Below are positions 26,301 to 41,300 of a stretch of DNA of 64,000 nucleotides, piece after piece (within the stretch, counting starts at the first letter, position 1; each line of letters opens with the position of its first letter). Location: positions 12,355,589 through 12,419,588 of the forward strand of contig OY294048.1 in the NCBI GenBank assembly GCA_958510825.1, in the 5' to 3' direction. This stretch comes from Brachypterus glaber (lineage: Eukaryota; Arthropoda; Insecta; Coleoptera; Kateretidae). The notes beneath the pieces were generated by a model. It saw only the letters and a program-made list of their open reading frames with translations, made no database searches and was not told where the DNA came from. The translations under genes were made by a program, and so were the position numbers.

Positions 26301-29300
26301 TTTTCCTGAGAATTTCAAGTCGATCGGATTATTCGTTCTGGAGTTAACGTGTTAACAAAAATCGTGACATCGGACTGACGTACGGACATTTAAAAAGTTT
26401 CTTATTCTTTCAAGAAAAAAATGTATGTATAACTAGGAAATTTTTGTCTAGGACGACTTTTGAAAATTTGGGAAAATTCAAAACTATCGTATAATACTAT
26501 TCTAGCGCAGACGCTGTGAATAGTATAATAAAAGAAAGTATTATAATAAAATGTACACGCGTATTTTTAAAATTTGTTCATATACGAGTAATTTTATAGG
26601 TTTTTAAATTTTAAGAAACAGCGATTTTTTCAAACAAAAAAAAAATTCAGGTCTAAAGGGGTTAAGCGGTTTTGGGCGATGTGCCAGTTTGTAGCAAGAT
26701 ATCTTAAGAGAAAATTGATAATTCAAACGAGCTGAAAACAAATGTCGGATAACATCCTGCTGCAAACTTGCTTATTACATGATGCAATACTGCTTTAATG
26801 GTTGCATTATTGCACTTAAACCAGCGATACGCTCACTAGTGTCTCCAATGTGGACAAGCTAGTAGAAAAACACGCAATACCTATATACCGGCATGCACGG
26901 GGCACGCCAGGTGTACCGGCGAGATGCAAGGTGCATTCGAATCGTTTAACCGAATATTCCAATTTTTCGTGGAACCCTTACCTACCCACACCCACTAATA
27001 GTCCAACAATGCTTCGGTGAGACCACGAATTTGCATAGAAAAAGAGATTATAACCATAAATTTTATCTCGAATTTTATATACAGGGTGTCTCAGACTTAA
27101 TGTCCTAGGGGTTAACTCCTGAACGGATTGAAGTAATTCATTTGGATAAAAAGCATATTAATTGATTTTTTACACAAAATAAACCATTACTAAAACCGCT
27201 CCACGACGAACCGCCTCCGCATTATCGCCCCCAATGTCAACATTTTAAATAGCAACCTGTGTATTCAAATGCAGTTATCAATTCTCCCCGGATTTCATAC
27301 GGTCACTCGATCAGTTGTTGTTTTGTTTAGTGCGAGGTTTAGTGTTTGGTGGTTAGGCGTTTGGGTTTCTGGTAGTTTTCGCCCAAAACAAGCAACCACC
27401 AAAACACAAAGTAGACAACCGATCGAATGACCCTAGGATTTCCGTATGCAACAGTTTTTTATATTTTAAAATCGGACAAAAAATAATACCAAGATGACCT
27501 TTTATGAACGAATATAAAAAATTGAAATCAAAATTAAACCAAGAGTTTATGACAACAACACAGGACCCTTATTCAACCATAATTAGCTAGTGGAATTCAG
27601 TGGTCCCTAGAATAACAAAACCAAAGCCAAGAAGCAAATAATTTGACCATGAACGTATTTGGTTGAAACACCCTGTATACAGGGTGTTTATACGTATAAA
27701 TTTTTAAATCGTCCAAACCGTGGCTAACGTCACGGCAAAACCGTCAGCATACTAAATAGTGTCTGTCTGTTCGATGTCACGATTTTTTTAGATACGAGAA
27801 CTCAAGAACGAATAATCCGATCGACTTCAGGAAAAATCAAGGTCTATGAGGGAAGATCCCTATTGTTTTTGAAAGTAATCCCTATTGGTTTTGAAAGTAA
27901 TCCCCAAAAAAGTTATGGAGGTTTGGTTTTTTCAGGAAAAAATAATTTTATTATAAGGATAAATTCTACCAATTTTGTAAGTAATTTAATCGCTCTTAAA
28001 TTAACAGATAGCGTTTGTCTCTGTATGTCAACCTTCACCGTTCTTAAATCCACGGATCAATATCTAATTTGACCATCTTTAACTCTGCTGGTTACCAAAG
28101 TTTTTTGCGAATTAGGTTATCGTTAGCAACTTCATCTTTTCCAATTTCTTCAATTCGATATTTGGCAGCCACTACTACTAACTGCAAGTTATGATATTTT
28201 CTTGATTGGTTTAAACTATATGAGGGAAATAAACATATGTAATATAGGGAACCTGGAGGTGTATTTGCAGGACTATTTTTTGAAACTATTTTTTAACAAT
28301 TAAAATCTTCAAAAGTAATTTGAATAAATAATTAATAATAATTAATTTGATGTTAATTTATTTTGTTACAATAAATTCATGTTTGAAATTTATAACTTTT
28401 GGAATAAAAAATATTTGGACTTTTTCAAATTCATTAAATTTTATTAATATCGAATAAAAATAAGCTAATAAGACATAAAAATTGCCTTAATTTTGCATTT
28501 TAGTTGATATTTTGTTATAATATTACATTATCAAGCTTGTTATATCAAAGAACTAGAAAAGTGGTATATATTCGATTTTCTGGTAAATATCCCGTCGTTA
28601 TGGTAATGCCTTGTTTTTTATTGGTCAAACCGATATTATGATAGTTGAAAAAAATAGTCACTGTAAACCACCTAACGCAATTAACGTAATATTTCACACG
28701 TACCTACAATAAATTCATTGTTTTATCCATTTTACTGGACAGTAAAATTTCACACCTACACAAATCGATGTTCTATCTAACTACCCGTATTTATCACACC
28801 TAAACAAAAACTGAAAAACCTATTGTAAAAATTATAAAAATATCCGTCACTAACAAATTACCAACAATGCATCAATACTTTTAAAATATAACGCCGACCA
28901 AAAGTCCGTTAAAATAAATATAAATATCCGCAACTTTTGATTCACATTGCACATTTGAAACTGAATCTGTTTTCATGATGACGTAAGCTCGAGTAAAAAA
29001 TTTAAGCATTTTTTAAACAGATGAGGCAGATTGCAAACCACTTTCTTCTTAGAATCGAAAAATGTGCTTGAACAATTGTACGACATTTTACGGTTTTGAT
29101 TTTACGATCTTAATTTATTAGGTAAAAAGAGGCTTGTAGGTACCTTTTTTATTGACTTTTACCAAAGCTTTTACTTCAACAGAACCCATAGCTATATGTG
29201 CATAGGTCTGGTAAAAAAAAACCTACGGAATGTGAAAATATTTATAATACAAGGGCGAAAAGTTAAATTTTTCGAATGAGTAGGTTTTTAGAAGCCGAGG

Positions 29301-32300
29301 GCCGGCCGATGGGGCCGGCCCGAGGGTAATAAACCTACGTAATCGAAATTTAACTTTTTGGCCGTGTATTATACAATATTTTTTATTCGATTGTTAGTAA
29401 TTATAATAAATTATTAAAATATACTTAATTTTAAATTGCAAAAAATATTTCTTTTTACTGTCTTATTACTTCTCTAGTTATCCATGAAAAATCCATTATC
29501 AATGACAAATCCATTATCTAGTTATCCAATCAAATCGCTAAGTCCAAACAATCGTTTCTTTTGCGTGCGGTTTCATTTTCAAATTAAAAAATCTGTAGCT
29601 TGATGCTTGATTAATTTCTGTTAAAATGTGTTATTAAAATAATACTTCTGAAACCGTTCTATGAATATTATAAATATTGAAATTGATTTTACAATTGAAA
29701 TTTTGTGTTTCTAATTTATTTTAGTGGATGAATACAGGTCGAGGGGCTGACCGCAAAGGAAATTTTTTGTACAAGCCAAGAACTCAGGAGGAACTCTGAG
29801 GAATTTCGAGAGGAACTTCGTAGGAACTCAGAAGAACTCCGAGGAACTCCGAAGGAACTCGGAGGAACTCATTGCAAAAAGGAACTCTTTTGTACAAATT
29901 TCAGACGCGATCAGCCCCTCGATACCGATTAATCGGTTAACATATATTTTGAGGTTATGTTATAGAAGAAATTTTCATTTTGTATGAAATGATTGTAATA
30001 ACTGTATCTGGTCAAAAAGAACAGTTAGTTTAAGAACAAATGTGACCCAAAGGTCATATTCCTTTATAAATATTACAGTAAAAGTAAAGCATCATCTTTT
30101 AAAAAGCTTAAAAATAACCCCACAACTTGTGCACATAACCCCGAAGTGTCCGAAGTCACCCACACCGTCCGAAGTCACCCCACTTGACGGTAAGCTTTCA
30201 TATGTGGGCTAACAGTTATATAGAAAGTATGGAGAGCATTGCGGAAAAACGTATCTGGTGGAAAGGGCTAGTTGAGACAAGGGACTAAATGGTGGATCAC
30301 ATACTAAGACGAGAGGCATGTCACTCTTCATTTGCCGGACAAAATATCGCCTTTTACATTAATCAATATCGCCCATATCGCCTCGATATCGCCCCGGATA
30401 TCGCCTCATATGGCCTCTCGAAGGGACGAAATACTGCCCCTGTGCCTTGCCCCTCGTACTAAGAAATTTATCTCTTTTAAAGATATTTTGGAGAGCGAAG
30501 AGTAAGAAAAAAAAGGTAGAGAGGCCTGGAATACTGCTCGCCAGTAATAAAGGATGTAGGGTGTAAACATTTAAGGGAAATAAAAGAATCGATAAGGAAT
30601 GGGGCAGAGAGCTGCCTAAAACCACTCTTGATGATGAAAAAATTCGAATTTATCTCCATCCTATCGACTAGTAACATTTCAATTGGCTTATACGGCTGTA
30701 TATATCTGTAATGGCCATCTTTGATTGCCTCGAACGTGTATTGTGACTCGAACCGATCGAATATGCACATTTACACGACGCTCATTTATTTTCATAGCTC
30801 TCACGATCCGGTATTGTTAATAAATTCATTTTTATTTTAGCGAGTGGTTATTGTTTCTGCTATGCTGTACGAGGGAAGATCTAAATCTTTAGCATCACCC
30901 ATTTTAAACAAATAAACATACATGTATGTATGTATAGTCGCTGCCAGAGAAATAACAGATTTTTTTAACAGCGATTACTTTTTTCTAGTTCGTGTCAAAC
31001 TGTTCGTCAAATCGGGACGTTGCATAATTTTAGACTCGTTTAAACTAATGTATTTTTATCGAGTCCACGTTAAGTGATTCCAGCCGATTAACAATCATAT
31101 TCCACATAAGATTTAGCCACACCCACAAGGCATTTGTAGCAATATATATTCACTGGACCGGCTTTGTTTTATTTGTGTTCTGTGCATCGAACTATATAGG
31201 ATAAATACGTATTTAATATAATAAAATTTAATTACGTCCCTGTCTCACATTAATCTGTTTCAAATGTAAACATTCTACTATAAATGTGGCGGCGACTATA
31301 TACAAATCTACGCACACGTTAACCCTCATTTCACATTGCTGTAGTCGGGTAATAAAGGAAGAACTATACTACAATATTAAGCAAGATTATATCCGGAAAT
31401 TGCCGCTGTTCCTAATAAAATTGTAGACTTTCTCAAAACAACAATAAAATGCAGATACGACTTGTCGCGAGTTTTCTAAAGTACGAGTGCGCTAAAAACG
31501 TGTTATGAAACGAGTGCTTTATACAATTTTTTCTAGTTTGCTCTAAAATTTCAACAAACTTAGATTTAAATTGATGACGAATTTAGGGATTTTTGTTTCG
31601 GGTTGGCATTGCAGTTTTCCCCATGTTTAAAATTCTAAGAACAAATTATATTTTGATATATTTTATAGTCATGTCTTCTCTTTTTCACTGCAAGTAATCA
31701 AGACACAATTTTAACACGGTACAAAATAACCTAAATACAAAACTTTGTAGAAAAAGTCCAAACTTTGAAGTGACGTTGTAATTTGCACGGAAAACGTCAA
31801 GCGATAGGCTTTTGTCTGTTGCCAACCCAAAAGAAAAAAGGTACAGACCTCTTATGGGCTTATAAGAACACGCAAAATGAGTGTGATTATGTTCTTATAA
31901 GAGTCGCAAAATAGAAAAACATATTAAGAAATTATAGACTTCTCCTGGTAATGTTTTATTTTTTTGTAAACTAGTTTACATTTACCTTATATGGAATGTA
32001 TGCAGAAAACTGTTAGTTTTATTAAGAAATATTTGCACATAGACCATTCAACTTGTCGTAGGATATATTATATCCATAATAGATGCCATAAATAACACAA
32101 CAGCAAACATGTAAGTAACCTAAGAGAAAATTAAAAAAAAAATACTCAAATCCTAAATATTTTTTATTCTGCGTTGTGAGTCACAACTTGTGGCTCTCTT
32201 TATGTACGTTTAGAATGGTTTGTTCTCAGATTTGTCTTATTTGAAGCACAGGATATGTTAGCATTTATAGATTTAGCATGTACTTGGGATTTTCTAGTAA

Positions 32301-35300
32301 TCACAGAGCAGCGAATTTCGATTCACAGCATACTGTGACTGAGCTCTGCGCAAAACAATATTTCATTCACGTTTACCCAAATAACAGGTGTCGCTACGCA
32401 GCTAAGCCAGATTGTTCGTTTTTTGTAGTTGTAATTAACGCCAGAAAAATAAAATTTATGTATCATAAGGGCAGTGTGAAGTTATAATCCCGCATTAGGC
32501 ACTAACAAATTTTTTGTTTTTTTCGGAAATGGGGGCCTTATGTGGACGTTAGTGCATAGAAATAGTCTATGCGTTAGTGCCACCATTACTTTCGTTTCTG
32601 CCATCTTAGTTCTCGAGATATAAAAATTTCCCCAAAATTGCCTGTAATTCCGCATTTGTATTTTGAAAAGAAAAATACGTGGGTAGAATCTCTTACGTTA
32701 GTGCCACAAAAAACTTTTCCCCATCTCAAAGCGTTAAGCCCCCAGGGAGGTTTAAACTGGGAAAATGGGGTGTTTTCAAAAGGAGGCACCTACGAGAGAA
32801 ATCTAGGTAGTTTGAATCTGTAAGCAGTTATTGGTACTTTTAGGTCTGGAGAGGTTAGTGCCATCATTAGGTCGCTTCTTTGTCCAACCGTTTTGTCAAA
32901 AATTTACATTTTTCTACGCCTTGACGAATTGTGAAAAATTTTATATATTGAAATTAACTGATTGTGGTTTCCAAGGACTTCTTATCGTTTGTGTCTGTTT
33001 GTGCCACCATAAAATCAATTTTATCTGCAGGCGTTTAGTCTCCAAAAGTAACAAGATAATTTTGACCAACTTGTCAAATTATTAACCTACGAAAAAATGC
33101 CCCGTTATGACAATGGAGTCGCTCCATATAGCGACAACTCCCTAAAACGTAGTGCGTTCCAGCTGTAAGCTGCGTCCTGATTACCTGTAAGTCTTTCAAA
33201 ATTGTTTTTTTATTGTTAGCTAGGCCGAATCCGTATAATTTTGAAATTTTCAACTCAAAAATAATTTTTGACTTGAAATATGGATTTAGTCTAAACATCA
33301 CCGCTATATGGAGTGACTCTATTGTTATGATTAGAATGGGAAATATTTTCTAGGCTAATAATTTGACAAGTATTGTCAAAATTGTTTTTTTTTCACTTTG
33401 GACTAAACGCCTGCAGATAAAAATGGTTTTATGGTCGCACAAACCGACACAACGGATAAGAATTTCTTGGAAACCACAATCACTTAATTTTACTATATAA
33501 TTTTTTTGACAATTTGTCGAGGCGTAGAAAAATGTAAATTTTTGACAAAAGGGTTGGACAAAGAAGCGGCCTAATGATGGCACTAACTTCTCCAGACATA
33601 AAAGGACCAATAACTGCCAACAAAATCAAACTATCTCGATTTCTCTGGTAGGTGCCTCCTTTTGAAAACTTCCCATTTTCCCAAGTTCAAACCTTCCTAG
33701 GGGCTTAACGCTTTGATAGGGAATTTTTTTTTGTGGCACTAACGTCCACGGACGTGAGATTCTACCCACATAGTTTTCTTTTCAAAATACAAATGCTGGA
33801 TTACAGGCAATTTCGGGGAAATTTTTATATTTCGAGAACCAAGATGGCACGAACGAAAGTTATGGTGCCACTAACGTCCACATAAGGCCCCCTTTCCAAA
33901 AAACACAAAAATTTTGTTAGTGACTAATGCGGGATTACAACTTCACACTGCCTATCATAAGCTATATCTCAAAAACAAAAGCTAGTAATAAAGCAAAAAA
34001 ACTTTTATGTCCACTTATAGCTTCTGAGTGTAAACATCACAAAAATTTTATTCCAATAGCTTTGATAATAACGCCAGAAAACGATTGATCTGTCTAAGCT
34101 GAGACACCCGGTAGGTGACAGAAAAAAAAACAATTTGTTTTGTCAAAAACTGAATGAATCGTGGCTTGCCGCGGTCTTACTCTTCATGTGTGTTCAGACG
34201 AGATTCTGTAATAGATCGAAGCAATTCAACATGATCAACGGCTGTCGACCGTGTCGGCGGGAATAAGTGGCTAAATGTCAATCGACATTCCTGAGAGCAG
34301 GCAATTAATTACCGCCGAGCAATCAGGGAGCAACGATCGAGCGATGAAAAGAAGCGAGGTTCGCCTTCTGCAGAAAAGTGAACAATGACGAGACCTAACT
34401 ACCGTAGTTATTACCCTTTCGTGGGCAGGTTTTGTCCAACGAACTAACAACTCTTCTCGTTTGGACTTTTTGGAGTTATTAGTTCGTTGGTTTTGTCGCA
34501 TATTCGCTCATGTCATTTTTAGCTTAATATACCTAATAACTATTATATCAATAATTAACACGCCCATTAGAATTTTTTTTTACCTCACCGTTGAGACTTT
34601 GTATATGTGTTCTTTATGTCCAGTCAAACAACTTCTTACAGAACAAAATTCTCGGTAGCGGGGCGTTTTTTTTGGGGCTTTCAGGGCGTCCGACAACGGT
34701 ACTGCCCGAAAAAAAATTTCGGACAAGGTTACCACTTGATTTTGAATATTTTTATTAAACGATCCTGAAAAAATCAGCTGTGAGGAGCTAAATATTATGG
34801 CGTCATAACTTTACCATGTTAGGTTAGACTCTGTATGTTTCTAAATAAAAGGGGAGTGAAAAAGACATAGTTATCTAAAATGTTTAAAAAGGGCATTGCT
34901 GTCAGGATTCTACGATTTTATAGAATAACAAAATACTAAACTAAAGAAGAACAATATACTTTATGTTGGGTTCATGTAGCAAATCATACCATGTGTTTAC
35001 TATTGGATTTAACGAAGGCATTAGAAACTCATCTAACGCATTTCTTAAAATATTTACCTATTCCTGGTAACACAACTGACTTGCTTTATTCCTATTTTTA
35101 TCTGATGTTTTAAATATTATCTTTGGTGTACCACAGGGTTCAATAATGGGACCATAGTTATTATTAATTTGCATTAATGATTTAGCAGTTTATATAGTCT
35201 TGTAGTTCTTCTTGGGATTGAAAGATTTATTGAATAATTACAATTATTTCTAATTAATTTTTAACTCATTAAAGATAATGACCAAAAAATATTAAATCGT

Positions 35301-38300
35301 TAAGCCGGGTATTCAGTTTTAGTTTTATTTGCCATTGCAATTCATAAAATAAATTAATTAATTTGATATAAAACACTCTGTGGTATAAAATACCTTTTTC
35401 AAATGACCCAAACAAAAGTAGGTATTAATAAATAAATAAGCATATAAAATAAATAAACTTTAAATTAATTTTGTGACTCCACCCTACCTCACAGGAGACA
35501 ACAATGTCCTACCGGTCGACCTTGACTTCGACAAGAATGACGACCATCGAGCAATCATATGAACTCCTTGCTTCAGCAAGGAGTTAAGTCCATTTTTTTG
35601 TTAATGACTTTTTTGTTGCATCCAGAGACCTTGACGCATATTTTCTGACAATATTAGACAAATTTCTCTATTATCAAGGATTGTGCCGGACTTTTATTTG
35701 TTTTCTGCATTGAACATGAGAAAGAGAAAAATAAATTGAGAAGAAAATGTCCGATATTTTGAAAACAACAGACTAGCCATTGACAAGAAATTACTGCATC
35801 AACAATTATACATAAAGGTAGTCTGAAATATGCAATTCTGGCGCTTAGGCGCGCTTGTAGCAAGATGAAATCACTCGAAATCACCCATAAAATTTGTATT
35901 AATTTTATTTATTTTTAGCACATTTTTTCCAAAAATTTAGAATTCAAAAACCGCCAAAAAAGACTAGCTTTAGGAATTCGGGAAAGAAATATTTTATATT
36001 AAAAACATATTTAAAACATTTTTCTCCTTTTTCAATATTTCGTTGCTCAATTTTGTTTTTGTCTACACCAGAAAGCGGTTAAGTTCAATTACTAAAAATG
36101 GTAGTTGAGCCAGTTTAAAAATCAAAAGTGCAAATCAATCAAAAGATCTGGTAAATAATGTTTACTCAGAAAATGTGACTTAGCCTTTTTATGCACCAAG
36201 AGGTTCTTATACGTTTTTGTAACGAACATACGGAATTGTAACAACGTATTAATTGCATTAAGCGCAATCTTCAATAATCTTCGCGAAGATTCCTCAACCA
36301 TGCGCATGTAACAAAAACCTGGGTAAAATTGGGGAGTAATTTTAATATACAGGGTGGTGATCAGTAACTGCCATGCCAAAATATAATTTAATACATTTCA
36401 TTTAAAAAACTTAAATGTACAGTTTTAATTAATGTTTTTTAGTTTTGAAACGAAGAAGAATAATAAATGTTATAAACGGTGCCTTGTTAGCTCTCAACAA
36501 ATGTTTTTTGTGGTTGTTTTTTTTTTGGGTTACGCGTATGTGAAACTACAGTTTTATATAATTGTGCTTTTCTTGTGAAATGCAGGAAAAAATATTTGTG
36601 GTAGATATGAAAAGAATTAAAAAACTAAGTATCAGGGCCGAGCGCAGGATTTGCTCGTGAGGGGGGTTTTTATCGAATTCTACAATCTTTAAAAGAACGT
36701 AAGCAAGCCCTAGCGCCGCAAGCGACATTTTTACAAATTTAATGGTCTATTTTAATTTTAAATTAGTATTTTAAATTTAAATTAATTAAATTTAAAAGTT
36801 TACAAAAATGCAGGAAACTTTAACGCCGCAGGCGAAACTTTTTCTAATTTCACGCATGTTCTACAATCCTAAATAGAGAAAAACGTAAGAAAGCCCTAGT
36901 GACACAGGCATTTCTTTTTGAAAACTTTAATTTTTAATAAGTTTTATTATTCTAAGTTTCACAAAAAAACGCAAGAAAGCTCCAGCGCCGCAGGCGAAAT
37001 TTTTTCCGAATATCACGCTTAAATTCTAAAATCTTAGATAAAAAAAACGAAGGAAAGCCCAGTGCCACAGGCAAAAAAATTTACAAAATTTATGGTCTAT
37101 TTTTTAAAGTTTTATTACTCTAAATTTCACAAAAAATGCAAAAGAGCTCTAGCGCCACAGGCGAAAGTTTTTACAAATTTCACGTTCTACAATCTTTGAC
37201 AAAAAAAAGTAAGAAAACCCTAGTGCCACAGGCAATTAATTTTACATACTTTTATTTTAAAACAGTTTTATAATTCCAATTTTACCAAAATGTAAGAAAG
37301 ATCTAGCGCCGCAGCCCAAAATTTTTATGAATTTTTCCTGTTTTCATTGTTTTCCCTGATCTGTAGGAACCCTGTACAAAGAAAACTATCCAAAAATAGA
37401 TGCACATAATATATTATATAATTGAAAGATAACAGTCATATACATTTCGCTTAATTCAAATTTTTCCCAATCAGGAAGTTCAAAAAATTCTAAAAATTGT
37501 AGTTTAAAACCCTCCTGGGGGGGGGGAGTTTTTCCTCGACCTATAAATGGTCTCGGAAAAGTACTATTTCCCGAGTCGACCTGTAATATACTATTTTTAG
37601 CAATGCCAAATAAAAACTGATGTCAAAAACCTTGTTAAATCTTATTACTCGAGGTTATGACCTTCCATCCTAATACTCCAAACCGATCTATGTACCTAGC
37701 TATAGTAGATATCTTTAAACAACGATCTTTTTCATTTGACAATAAATTATTATCAAGATTAAGAATAGTAATGATATACCAAGGTAGAGAATACATTTTT
37801 TATAGCCGAAGCTTCTCTACCGTAGTTTATATATTAGTTTTTTCAATACTAGCACTATTTAACTATTTTTATTCAAATAATAAAATAAATTATTAACAGA
37901 AATGACATTTCTTGAAATTTTCATAAAAATCAAGTAGCCTTGATCAGTGACATTTGCTCAAATAAATACTTTGAACTGATGTTTAAAAAGTTAGTTTTTT
38001 TTATTTGTTTTTATAATATTTAGCTAATATAATTATTGATTGTATTAATTGTTAATAATTATAATTAATTATATTTAATAAATAGAAAGTTATTTAAAGC
38101 TATTTTCTTGGGTTTAATAAGTAAAAATTGCACAAAGAACTGAAACATCTAAAGTCACTTTAAGTGACAGAAATCAATTGTTTATAAAATTTACTCCTAC
38201 TAGGAGAGACAAATAGGTGAAGAAAATTGATTTCACAGTCTGAAAACATGATAAATAATGGTATGTTCTAAAGCTAGTAGTGGAAGAAAGAATATCATTT

Positions 38301-41300
38301 TTACTTTCCCTAAGGAAAATCTTGAATTAGTAAAAATTGTTAAAAAAAAATTGTTTTTTACGTTTACCGAAAATGAACTTGGAGAAAGTATTATTACAAT
38401 TGTTTTGTTGGCAGCAGTATTTTTATTGTGGTTAATAAAATAAAAATTTCACACACGTGTAGGTAAATAACAAAACACGTACGACATATTGTTCTGGATG
38501 TCAAGGTTCAATCTCGTATTCCTTCATTGCCCACTATTTAAGTTCAGATAAAAGGCTCTACAAAGCTCTAAAAAAAAGAGGGTGACTATATCACAATATT
38601 TCCGCCTATTTTAGGAGAAAATTTAAATCCTAAAGACATGTTACCCAAGTTTCTTTAGTTTTGGCGTTGGAGATAAGCATTTTCGTAATGTAGTGATCAT
38701 AAATAATAACCTTATTATTATATCTAAAATAAATATAAAATTAAGTTCCACGTAATATGTACATATAATAATAAATTAGAAAAAACGTAAAAAAAAAAAC
38801 GATAGATCCGAAAGATTTTTTTTATATTTGCCTAAATTACTTCTTATGGTGTGTTTAAACAATTTATGACAAAAAAATTAGGGGTCGAAAACAAAAGTTT
38901 AAAATTTGCAAAAAAACATCGTTTGGACTGACATATTTTTTATTTCGATAGCCTTAATAGTTACGCCAGAAAACGATTGATGTGTCTTAACTGGGACACC
39001 CGGTATAAACTAAACCTAAAAATGTAATTTTGTGACACACTATTTTGTTAAGTAAAAACAAACGTTTGTTTAAACTTGGTCGTTTGTATTTTTTATAGTA
39101 TTTCTTCAATTAGCGAGTTCAAGTTTATTTTTTTCAACCTTGATTCTTGCAGAAATAATTACGACTCGTGAACGGAAATCAATGAACCCAACACAATAAC
39201 CTAACGCTTACTATTATTATTATTAATAATGATACGCAAATTTTAGATCCTTGATGTTTGCCACCGGCCCCAAGAAATCTACATAGGTAGTGACATGGAA
39301 AATAATTAGTGGTCCAAGATCACAGACCAGGTTTTTACATCGATGTCATAGGCGGTCAAATACTATATTGCCGGTTTATTTCATTATGACTAATAAAATA
39401 TACAAGGATTGTCCCAGAATTTCGAGAATTTTTAGAAATAACCGAGGGGTTTATTTATTAAAAAAAAGTGTACAAGGATTGTGAGGATCAAAGGATTGTG
39501 AAAGATTGTCAAAAAGATTGTACAAAATTTCAATGAAGATTGTTAAAGATTGTGGGAAGATTTCAGATGATTGTGGAAGATTGTAGATGATTGTGAAGGA
39601 TTCTGGAGGATTGCAGATGATTGTGAAAGAAAAAATTGTCAAGGATTGTAGAAGATTTTTGGATATGTGTACAAGGTAAAAAAAAAAGTGTACAAAATTT
39701 TAATGAAGATTGTTAAAGATTGTGGGAAGATTTCAGATGATTGTGGAAGATTGCAGATGATTGTGAAGGATTCTGGAGGATTGCAGATGATTGTGAAAGA
39801 AATAATTGTCAAGGATTGTAGAAGATTGTTGGATATGTGTACAAGGATTGTCCAATAAATAAACCCCTCGGAAATAACCCTCTCGTTTTAAACATTTTCT
39901 TGTAAATATTTGTAGGAGGGGGTTATTTCTGGGACAATCCTTGTAATAGATTTGACAATCAAGGACAAGATTGTCCAATGATTGTCCAATTTGGCCACAG
40001 TGGCAATTCTATAATTTTGTCACCAAATAAAGTGTGGTGTTGACGTTGATCATCTGTGACCATACCCGTGACGGTTGTGACCAGCGTGTGCTGAAAATTT
40101 GTTTTTATCTATGTCCTAGATCGATAAGTAAAACTATTCCTCCAAATATCCTAAAGAAAAAAGTGTCGCTTTAAATCAAATACAGGGTCATGACATGCCA
40201 AAATTTATGAGGTGATTCTACATCCAAAAATATTAAAAAAAAAGTTCTTATAAAGGTTGGTCCGGAAATAAGCCCTAAGGGAGCTACAGCCCTTCGAAGA
40301 TGACATATGGAATGAGGAACAAAAAAAAAGCATCAATAAAATTTTAATGCTGCAGGGTAATTCTTTATTTAAAACTGAGCAAAAAAGTATTCTTCACCAA
40401 AACACCTAAATTTAATATAATAGCCTTCTAAAAAGTAACGTTTTGTGTGGCACAAACTGTTACTTCCTTTTAATTGCATTTTTTTACAACGGTTACTCCT
40501 ACAGTGTTACAATATATGAAATTTTTTATGTATTTTTACGAGTACTTTTACTTAAGGAATATATATTTTTTACAAAAAATCCAAAATACATACACATAAA
40601 AAGTTTGGGGCAAAAATGTGTTAAGCCTCACATATTTTGTTCGTCTAGCCACGCCCCTGAATAAATCCAAAAAAATAAATTAACATAAATTTATTGCCCT
40701 TATTAATACTACTATACATGCAAAAGCTCGTTGCTCTAACTTAAAGGGTGCCAGAGTTATTAATTAAAAACCTTATTTTTATTAGAATTTTAAAGGGCCG
40801 TAGCTCCCTTAGGGCTCATCTCCAGACCAACCTTTATAGGAACTTTGTTTGATATTTTTGGATGTAGTAGAATCACCCCTTAAATTTTGGCATGCCAGTT
40901 ATTGATCACCCTGTATAGAAGGTTACTATTTTAAACCTGGCTTGACAAATTTTAACTCTAAATTGGTATCGGAATTTTAAACCCTTTATCTTCAAATCCG
41001 TGAACATTGGAGGTCATAAATATTACTCCTTGACAACTATAAAACTAAGTATTTCTTTCTCTAAACGTTCAAATACTAGGTATTATGTAATTATATAAAC
41101 GAAGGTGCTTGAACCTTGAAAAATATTATTGTTATTAAAGAATATTTAATAGAAGCGGAATAATATTTTATCCATTAAGTATAGCTTTTTTTTTCCTTTT
41201 TGTTTTCTATTAGTCACGATCAAATTTATTTTGACAACTCTTTAGTAAATTCTTCGATTAAATCGAGGGGTAAACCGCAGAGGAATTCCGGTGTACAGAA

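Larger units (their letters stand above)
26211..27955. mobile_element. 1.7 kb long-arm foldback with nested MITEs
   Basis: About 190 bases at each end are inverted copies. Shared words are 'attactttcaaaaacaatag', 'cgatcggattattcgttct' and 'atcgtgacatcg'. The right arm has an extra tandem copy of the 'attactttcaaaa' block. The interior holds a separate MITE (27082-27675) and unique-looking DNA (26680-27060). The arms may also be two independent insertions of one family. Confidence 0.55.

Noticed and set aside
32831..33610. Two open frames on opposite strands encoding similar about 85-residue proteins
   Set aside because: They are the two inverted arms of the MULE-like foldback read symmetrically, not genes.
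38258..38443. 61-codon frame with a hydrophobic end resembling a membrane segment
   Set aside because: Overlaps repeat family K and is not kept in the second copy.
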